A DNA stretch of 64,000 bases, taken from the NCBI GenBank assembly GCA_009823505.1, contig VZQC01013302.1, forward strand, positions 5,411,833 through 5,475,832, read 5' to 3'. Under the pieces are notes generated by a model that saw only the letters and a list, made by a program, of their open reading frames with translations, was not told the DNA's origin and made no database searches. Source of the DNA: Rhizomys pruinosus. Taxonomy: Eukaryota; Chordata; Mammalia; Rodentia; Spalacidae. A program made the translations under genes and the position numbers. Below are positions 56,622 to 64,000 of the stretch, one piece after another (the stretch's first letter is position 1; every line of letters starts with the position of its first letter).

Positions 56622-57296
56622 GGAAACAGTTTTAACATGTAAAATACATATTTTATAAGCATTAGCTTATAAAACTAATTTTAAACTTAAGCAATTCCAA
56701 CCTTAGACCTTAATATTTCAGCACAATTGAAGACACAAAAACAAAAGAAAATTGTGCTGTGCTGTTAAAATTACTATGCAGGATAAATTTAAAAGTTTAA
56801 AAAAATTCACTTTACAATGAATAATAGCACTGTTTATTACATATGCCATGCTCAATGAATAAAAGCATATGATCAATGAGTGAATTAAATTTTCTTCAAA
56901 AAAATCTATTTTTTAAAAATTGTAATCTTGCATTTGAGTTTTCATACAATAAAGTAAAAATACAATTTTTTAAATCTGTGAAAATGAAATAATATTCATT
57001 GTATATATATTATTTAAAAACCTAAGAATATTTGCATTAAGGGAATACATGAAATTGGGCATGGTAGTGAAGCTAGGGGAGGGGATCCAAGTACCATGAA
57101 ACTCAACTGTATGAAAGCCACAAAAATTCAATTAAATAAAAGAATCTGTATAGACTCAGGACACTAGAATTGTCTTTCTGGCTTAGCCACAGATGTATCA
57201 TTGTTCAGATTTTTGTAAGGAGTTCAAAGTACTAATACTACACAGCATATGGATTTTTCGGTGTTAAAAGCCTCATGGATTGGACAAAGATGTTTC
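56622..57296. other. Anonymous AT-rich sequence, no gene seen
   Basis: No recognised element. Confidence 0.45.
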
Positions 57297-57309
57297 AATT
57301 AGTAATATA

Positions 57310-57539
57310 GGGACTGGAGAGATGGCTCAGCGGTTAAAAGCACCAACTAACTGCTCTTGCAGAGGATCCGGGTTCAATTCCCAGCACCCACATGGCGGTT
57401 GAGAACCGTCCAGGTGAATCCAACGCCCTTGTCTGACTTTCAAGGCATTGCACGACACAGGTGCACAAACCTACATGCATACAGTACACTCATATACATA
57501 AACAATAATTAATTAATTAATTTTTAAAAATCTTAAAAA
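57310..57539 (+). mobile_element. B3-type SINE with target duplication
   Basis: GGGACTGGAGAGATGGCTCAG, GGGTTCAATTCCCAGCACCC, and an AATTAATTAATT-rich tail. The 12-bp repeat attagtaatata lies at 57298-57309 and 57540-57551. Confidence 0.96.
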
Positions 57540-57551
57540 ATTAGTAATATA

Positions 57552-58726
57552 TACCCTAAAGTGTAGGAAGACCCAGTTTGAAGTGGGGGCTAGTTCTCAG
57601 CTAGCACCCCTCAGGGCACCATGTGGATGGGAGTCAGGGGATTTCTCTGATCCTGCCTCAAGGAGGAGCAACCAACATGGTCTAGGTGCATGATGCTGGG
57701 TGGGGCGGCAGTGTGTAGTGGTGCAGACTTGGGGGGTCTATTATTGGCTTTGGGAACTGACTGTCGTTTGGCTTATAAAAAGCAGGCTGTAGCAAGCAAT
57801 AAATCGAATTCTCCATTAACATCGTTACAGAATTCCCAGACATCCTTTTTTAATTTTTTTGTGCACATATAGGCCAAAGCAGGCCTGCATTTCATTTGGG
57901 AGGCCAGTGAGTTGGAAAAAGGTCCCAGTGCAGACCACCAACCTGGATAGCTGGTGCTGTGAGTGGACATAGGCTGAAGATAGCTCATCAGCCATCAGCC
58001 TGAAATTCCTGTCATCAGTTTTTGGGCAGGTGGGAAATCACTGCCAAGAGTGGGAAAACGTGTCTCGTTCTCCCAGGCTAAGGGTCTGAGGTGGAAGTAC
58101 CTCTCTGGCCGCTAGGCTAGAGAAGTAGCCAGCTGGACTCTGTGGTGAGAGGCCAGCTCCCTTCAGTGGCTGCAAGCAGGTGCTGTGTTCCCCTTCCCTT
58201 AGCAGGGCCAGGGCCGCGTGGTACCTGTTCATTACAAAGAAAGTTTCCTACACTGAAGTGATTTTGTTCTTAAAATTTCAGAGATGGTGTGTAGTAAATA
58301 AAGCCTTCTCAGCTAAAGCCATTTTATGCATTATGATACTTACCAAATATTTAAAAACCACAGTGAAGTTTAACGATTTATAGCAAAGTGACAGAAGAAC
58401 TGGTATTGAGTTGGCATACTTAAGAGGTACCTTTTTTGACATGTGCTAAATGCCAAATGCAAACATAAACTCTATGTGTTTTTTTATTTCCTTCTCATGC
58501 TCTAAAAGAAAATTTTTCATTGTAATGTTAGTATTCACATATTTGACTGATATTTCTCTGAGACTTAATTTTTCAGGGTATCTGTTGGTTGTTTTCTTGA
58601 AAGGCAAAAAATGTATGCTTTTCATGAATTCAGAAGAACAATTCCACTGTATAAAATTTCACTGCACTATTCAGGAGAAACTGATTTCAAAAGAAAGAAT
58701 AAGGAATGGACTAACATAAAATATTT
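57552..58726 (+). other. Mixed sequence with a weak LTR-like block; no gene seen
   Basis: 57560-57850 is GC-richer and has TTATAAAAAGC near 57773 followed by GCAATAAATCG near 57798, an LTR-like pairing, but no ends or target repeats are visible. The rest to 58726 is anonymous and AT-rich. Confidence 0.35.
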
Positions 58727-58880
58727 CTTCTTTTTGAGACAGAGTCTTTCTGTTGTCCTGGCAGACTGAATCTCACTGTGTAGACCAGGCTGGCCTTGAT
58801 CTCAGAGATCCACTTGTTTCTGCTTCCACCACTATTACCCCAGCACTGGGGATAAAGACATGTACTACTATGCTCAGCTG
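58727..58880 (-). mobile_element. B1 SINE (minus), diverged
   Basis: TTTTTGAGACAGAGTCTTTC, GTAGACCAGGCTGGCCTTGA, GGGGATAAAGACATGTACTA and CTATGCTCAGC. Confidence 0.88.
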
Positions 58881-60027
58881 CACTAAAATACAGATAAGTT
58901 GAGGATAAAATTTCCAAATTGTGATTTAAAACATACCATACAAAATTATGTTATAATTTCTTCATTGAATTTAGAATGTTTGACACATAATTAAAATTTA
59001 ATAAAAAAGTACAAAACATTTTAAAGATAGTAGATATTGGTGCTATTGGTTGAATATTAGTTATTTTCATTCATAACTTTTTTCCTAACTGAAATTTTCT
59101 GATCCTCATGTTTCACTGCTAGGGGTGTTTTCCTGAAATATATATATATATATATTAAAATGCACTTCATATTAAGTAATTTGAAACTCTATTAGATGCT
59201 CATTATCTGGTGTATTTTGCTGATGATTTTTCTGTGTAAATTAAATATCTATGGTCATTATAATATTGAAAGCCAAATTATTATTTCTGTATTTACAAAT
59301 AAACACCAAACATATAGTATTACATTGCTGTGTTAACTAATTACAGAAACATGCAATCACTGAAGTAATTCAGCTTTAATTTTTTTATTCAATCGACATA
59401 TGTATATTAGAACTCTTGAAAAGTTGAATCACTAATGTTAATTTTATAGACATTTTTCCTATAACTATGACTATGGTTGAAATATTTCTAATGCTGTATA
59501 TACACACGTGAAAGAATACATCTAGATATCTTCATGTGACACCATTGTATAGAAACAAACAAACAGCTGAAAGTAAAGTATAAGAAGATTGGACCAAAAC
59601 AATTCTACAAAGCCAGAAATAAATCAAGTATATTTTAGTAAATAAGCCTGTCAAATTTGTGTTATTAAAAACAAAAAAATATGTTCCATCCCCCAGCATC
59701 CATCAATTGCCAAAAGTTCCTTAGGCTGGGTTGGAATTTCTTACCAGGTCCCATGTCTATCCTAGGATTTTGTCTGTTTTAAGTCTGCATAGAAATTGTA
59801 CATGCTCTCAGTATTGCTGAGAGTTCATGAAGGATATTTGGGTGCACAAATTTGAACCTAGATGCTATGTTAAATATAGAAGAGAGTACATTAAATTAGG
59901 GGGGGAAGGCAGTAGAGAGATGTGTGGATAGAAGAGAGGATATAAATACCAATAACCTACATTGAATGAAAATCCAAAAAAAATCAATAAAATGAATTTA
60001 AAAAAGGAGCTCTCAAAAAGAAATCTT
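58881..60027. other. Anonymous AT-rich sequence, no gene seen
   Basis: A short TA run near 59142-59155. 59690-59990 reads like an old antisense or sense L1 3' UTR relic but is not secure. Confidence 0.45.
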
Positions 60028-60236
60028 AATGTGGCAGAACATACAGCTCAGCAGTTTAGAGGATTTCTTGCTCTTCCAGGGGACCAGATTTGAATTCCCA
60101 GCAATAATATACAATATCTCACAACTGCTTGTTACTGCACTTCCTGGCCTCCACTGGCACCTTCAGCTGCATGCACAAAGACAGAGTCACAAACATATAA
60201 GCTTAATTAAAATTAGAAAATGTAATCTTAATAAAA
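60028..60236 (+). mobile_element. Old B2-type SINE relic
   Basis: Reads as a diverged tRNA-SINE: ACATACAGCTCAGCAGTTTA, GCTCTTCCAGGGGACCAG, TTGAATTCCCAGCAA, and TAATTAAAATTAGAAAATG tail. Confidence 0.65.
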
Positions 60237-60710
60237 TAGTAATGGAAATGTGTCAAAGGAATGTCATGGCAGCTGCAAGATTTTTCAAAATTCTGAAGTG
60301 AAATGAATTGAAAATCAAAATAACATATTTGATAAAAAAGTATAAAGGAAGCATAAAAGAAGCATCACTTTGGAAACAGCAGAGCACAGAATGATTTGCC
60401 TTCAGTTCACAACCCAGTTGAACTATCCAGTGGGCTCAGTGGGGTGACTGAAGTCTCCCACTATTAGTGTACTGGGGTTAATCTGTGCTTTGAAGTCCTA
60501 CAAGATTGTGCTTAGGAAGTTCACCCAAGAGTTTGGTGCATTTATAGTTATGATTGTGAATTCTTCATGGTCGATTGATCCTTTGCTAAGGATGCAATGA
60601 TCCTCTTTTTCTCTTCAGATTAGTTTTACATTGGAATCTATTTTGACTGATATTAAATTAGCAACTCCTGCTGGCTTTTTGGCACTGTTTGCTTGGAATA
60701 TTTTTTCCAT

Positions 60711-60744
60711 TATATATATATATATATATATATATAAAAGTATA

Positions 60745-60787
<43 letters not shown>
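60711..60787. repeat. (TA)n microsatellite
   Basis: Two TA runs around a short AAAAGTATAA interruption. Confidence 0.95.
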
Positions 60788-60790
<3 letters not shown>

Positions 60791-61773
60791 TAATATATAT
60801 ACTAAGAATCCATCCTTTCAATTATCTTTCTCTTGCCTGTGTGTGTGTATGTTTTGTATATTCAAGAATTATGTTTCATTATTCTCTTCTTTTTATTGGG
60901 ATAGCTCATCTTTCCTTTCTTCCTTCTTAAATGTTTGAGTATTTTCTGAAGGGTTGGTTTTCTAGAAACATATTCTATCATCTTGTTTAAGTCATGATTA
61001 AAGCTTTTTTTTCTCCTTTTGATTATAATTTACATTTTTGCTAGGTAAAGAAGCTGGGTTGCGTCTACATCATTCCACTGGAAAATTTGGTTCAAGCCTT
61101 CTTCTGGTATTCATTTTTGCATGAAAGTCAGCAATCTGACGGTTCATTTATATGTGACATGTGTGTTCTCTTGTGCTCTGCAGACCCATCTTGTTTGATC
61201 ATCTAGCATTTTACTATGATTAACAAATAATTTGTTTCTTCTTTTCTACTTTGGTGTTCTATGTGTGTCTAATACTTGTATGGTATGAGTTTGGTTTTGC
61301 TTTTGTTTTAATTTGGGAAATTTTTCTGTAAAATTTTGGAAATAGCTAATACATTATCCTGTGATTCTGCTCATTCCTCTATGCCTAGGAGGAAGTTTTG
61401 TATTTCATGGTGTCCCACATTCCCTATGTATTCCAGTGCCCTTTTTATATTGTTCACAATCTTGCTTGAACATCTAATTTCCATGTTCCCAATATTCCAA
61501 TTTATTTCTACCTTTTTCTGCTTCACACACATTCTGTACATAGACTTTTCTTTCCTGCTATTCTTTTTGCTGATGAGTGTTGATATTTCCTGTTCCATTT
61601 CACGCCTGAGATTCTCTACAATTCTATTCCTTTCAGAGCTTTTCATTCTTCTCTCTCTCTCGCTCCTTCCTTATCCTCTCCTCTCTCTTCTCTCTCCTCT
61701 ATTCTTTGAGTCATTTTGTTATGTTTCTTTAGTCCTTAACTTCTTGACTCGTTTGAATGTATATGAATTAATT

Positions 61774-61946
61774 CTTTTTTTTTTTTTTTTTTTTTACTTT
61801 TTGTCTTTTGAGAACAGGGTTCCCTTAGTCCTAGCTGTCCTGAAACTCACTCTGCTAGACCAGCTGGCCTTGAAACTCACAAAGATCCCGCCTCCTCTCC
61901 TCCCAAGTGCTAGGATTAAAGGCAAATGTGTCATCACGCCCGGCAT
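61774..61946 (-). mobile_element. B1 SINE (minus) with small indels
   Basis: Poly-T, CTTTTGAGAACAGGGTTCCC, GCTAGACCAGCTGGCCTTGA, and end GTCATCACGCCCGGC. Several one-base indels. Confidence 0.9.
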
Positions 61947-62120
61947 AATAATTCTTGTAAAATCCATGTCCTAAGTTTCCTCCAGGGAGATCTCATTTTA
62001 AGAATCTTTATAAGACGTATAAATTTGGAGTAGGATTTATCTTTTTCCCATTGTTATTTTTTCCTTGTGATTTGGCATGAGTATTGTTTTTTGTTGTTTG
62101 TATTCTGTTATAAAACTCAA

Positions 62121-62440
62121 ATGTTTCTTTGTTGAGCTGAAGGATGACTGGGTTGCTTGGTAGCCTCCCGGGTCCTGGCTGCCTACAGCAGGTGCTTTGC
62201 CCTGTGCCTGTGGGCCTGCTGGTAATTTGATAGTTTGCCTCTTGGGCCCTCACCACATACAGCTGGTACTCAGCCCTTTGGCACCCATGTTTCTTTGTCG
62301 AGCTGAAGGAGACCTGGTTGTTTGGTACCTCTAAATGGGCTTGGCCACCTTACCACTATACTCACCTCCTAGGCAAGTGGCCATCTCCAAGACATTTAAG
62401 CAAGACAATTTGAGGATAAGACAAGACAAGCCTGGGGAAT
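62121..62440 (-). repeat. Tandem L1 5' UTR-like units
   Basis: Two units start at 62122 and 62288 (166 bases apart), each beginning TGTTTCTTTGTYGAGCTGAAG and continuing with a CTGGTTGTTTGGTA-like block. This is consistent with monomer-type L1 5' UTR repeats upstream of the antisense ORF1. Confidence 0.7.
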
Positions 62441-63000
62441 TCTTCAAAATATTAATTTTGGAAAGACGTAGTTCCACCCATCACACCCACAGTAAAGAAG
62501 CAAAAAAAAAGTGAGTCCCACTCTCAGCTCAAACTACATTTCAGAGAGAAATAGGCTTACACAAATACTGGGAAAATTACGGCATCTAATACCTATTATA
62601 CCAAGAAACATTGTTTAACATCTAATCAAATTTGCTAACAATGGTTATACCCATGTATTGTGCTGGACTAGTTTACTTTGTTTCTTGAACACACCAGGGT
62701 AGTAGAACCTCAAACTGAGAATTTCTCCACTTATTAACCGTAGCCATGCTAGGGCATTTTGTTGATTGCCTTGAGTGGTGTGACCAGCCAAATTTAGCAG
62801 TCTGCCCTGGCAATTGATCCGTGTAATATAAGAAAAGCAAGCTGAAGTCTCAAACCCCAAGAGCAAGCCAGAAGTAGCTTTCCACAATAGTCGTATTGCT
62901 TCAGCTCCTGCCTCCAGACTGGACTTCCTCAGTGATGAATTGTAACCTAGCGAGATGGAAGTCAAATTACCCACCCAGGCCACCCCCACAAATAAAGAAG
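62441..63000 (-). repeat. Old dispersed repeat (unclassified)
   Basis: 62690-62990 has rodent-repeat phrases: GCTTCAGCTCCTGCCTCCAG, CTTCCTCAGTGATGAATTG, GGAAGTCAAATTACC. An apparent 121-codon open frame on the minus strand lies inside it and is probably not a gene. Confidence 0.4.
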
Positions 63001-63700
63001 CATCACACATTATTATTGGTATAAAAATTAGATGTAGGACAAAGATAAATTTCTTTTGAGCAAATACCTCTGATAGTTCATATAAAAACTGACTACAAGA
63101 AGATGAAGCACAATACTAAGTTATAAGAGAAAGTTGCAGGCCAGTGAGATTGTTGAACAAGGAAAGAATAATGCTGCCAATCCTGACAACGAGTTTGATT
63201 CATGGAAATAAATAAAAATGGAAGAAAAGAACTGACTCTACAAAGTTGTCCTCTGCCATCCACACACACATACATATGTCTATGCACCCACAGTCACAGC
63301 CACAAAAAATCCATACACATGTAATAAGAAAAGATTTTATTAAATATAAGAATTATATAAGGGCAACATAAAAGCTTGAAACACCAAGAATTAGTATAAA
63401 AACAAGGACATGCATAAAAAAATAGTATAACAGACTGCTACTAGTAACAATTGATTAATTTTATATAATTAAAGTGAGAAAATGTATCGATATATGGAGA
63501 ATAACTACCTATACTTGAAAGTCCAGGATTTTTTTTTCCTTTGCTTTTACTCAAAAACTTTAGAAACGCTATCTTATTGAATGATTTTCTAAATCAGCAA
63601 TACTGGGACACACAATTATAAAATCTGGGTATTTGCTGTTCCTTAATTTGTGTTCTTCCAACATCTTTAAAAAAGATAATAGCGGTCATACGTCTTAAAA
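63001..63700. other. Anonymous AT-rich sequence, no gene seen
   Basis: 63130-63330 has a weak SINE-like look (GCCAGTGAGATTGTTGAA, CACACACATACATATG), too diverged to assign. Confidence 0.4.
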
Positions 63701-63712
63701 TTTATAAAACTA

Positions 63713-63950
63713 GGGGCTGGAGAGATAGCCTACGGACAAGAGCACCGACTGCTCTTGCAGACCCGGTCGAATCCCCAGCACCCAATGCGCTGAGAACGTC
63801 TGTAACTCCAATTCCAGGAGAACTCCATTCCAGGGAATCCGAGACCTCTTCTGAACCTCCCGCATTGCACGACACGGGTACAGACCGCATGCAACATAAC
63901 ATTCATACACATACAAAGAAATAAATAAACATTAAAAAAAAATTTATAAA
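63713..63950 (+). mobile_element. B3-type SINE with many small indels
   Basis: GGGGCTGGAGAGATAGCCTAC, GACCCGGTCGAATCCCCAGC, GAACGTCTGTAACTCCAATTC, GCATTGCACGACACGGG. Many short deletions relative to consensus-like copies. aaaatttataaa occurs on both sides. Confidence 0.93.
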
Positions 63951-64000
63951 TTTTTTTTTTTTTTGGCTCCTTTATCAAATATAATTTGATTTAAATTGTA

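Larger units (their letters stand above)
60390..62120 (-). mobile_element. Antisense L1: ORF1 and start of ORF2, degraded
   Basis: On the minus strand a coiled-coil ORF1-like open frame of 91 codons (61646-61371; RREMEQEISTLISKKN) is followed by ORF2-like text, with 60390-60700 resembling antisense L1 endonuclease sequence (AAATTAGCAACTCCTGCTGG). No frame is intact. A B1 lies at 61774-61946 within it. TA repeats at 60711-60787 interrupt it. Confidence 0.65.

Noticed and set aside
62645..63010. 121-codon minus-strand open frame
   Set aside because: Lies in sequence resembling an old rodent dispersed repeat, so probably not a gene.
4833..63950. tRNA genes suggested by the A/B-box-like text in many places
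   Set aside because: All such hits are the tRNA-derived heads of B2/B3 SINEs, without a cloverleaf-length independent gene.
1..64000. CRISPR array, bacterial operon or riboswitch
   Set aside because: The window is mammalian nuclear DNA. The direct repeats seen are microsatellites, SINEs or target duplications, without regular spacers.

Overview
This is a gene-poor, repeat-rich stretch of a mammalian nuclear genome, almost certainly from a muroid rodent. B1 (7SL-derived) and B2/B3 (tRNA-derived) SINEs, rodent-type L1 fragments, two ERVK-class endogenous retroviruses and long simple repeats make up most of the recognisable sequence. The B3-like consensus here (a central GCGGCATTGCA block, a GTGCACAAAC block, and an end rich in CATACACATA) is not the standard mouse or rat one, so I infer a muroid other than Mus or Rattus. 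The species cannot be fixed from sequence alone. No intact, intron-containing or convincingly functional protein gene is visible.

Layout. 1-360 is a purine-only simple repeat. 368-5450 is mostly anonymous, with old dispersed repeats and two B2/B3 SINEs. About 5480-7640, possibly to 8580, is a processed retrocopy of casein kinase 1 alpha (CSNK1A1), made from the long-isoform mRNA and broken by one in-frame stop. 7630-13700 holds antisense L1 3' ends, an unclassified dispersed repeat, a GC-rich tandem region, a long AT-rich inverted repeat and an LTR with its polypurine tract. 14306-19273 is bracketed by a 15-bp direct repeat and contains an antisense L1 5' half (5' UTR, ORF1, start of ORF2) joined to a 3' part I cannot identify, with five SINEs inside.

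22114-23850 and 29180-34070 are two copies of one 1.7-kb segment. The second was hit by an IAP-like provirus (29754-32960, minus strand, tRNA-Phe primer site, 6-bp target duplication). The first carries a B1 that the second lacks. 34070-45457 is anonymous sequence with SINEs, including two copies of a chimeric B2/B3-B1 SINE (39833 and 43486).

45472-51602 is a full-length 6.1-kb processed retrocopy of ELOVL6, with the poly(A) signal, poly(A) remnant and target-site duplications still visible and three disabling lesions. It abuts a second degraded betaretrovirus-like provirus (51616-56621, minus strand) that runs from a 5' LTR and tRNA-Lys primer site through gag capsid, RT/RNase H/integrase and env, and has been split by SINE and L1 insertions. 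56622-64000 is anonymous sequence with SINEs and another antisense L1 5' half with tandem 5' UTR units.

The window records retroposition: cellular mRNAs, retroviruses and SINEs landing in and around one another. Two elements show clear target duplications around composite units (the chimeric SINE at 39833 and the L1 composite at 14321), and these are the most novel observations. Clusters of one- and two-base indels in some otherwise young elements, plus one N at 10672, suggest imperfect assembly polishing in places.
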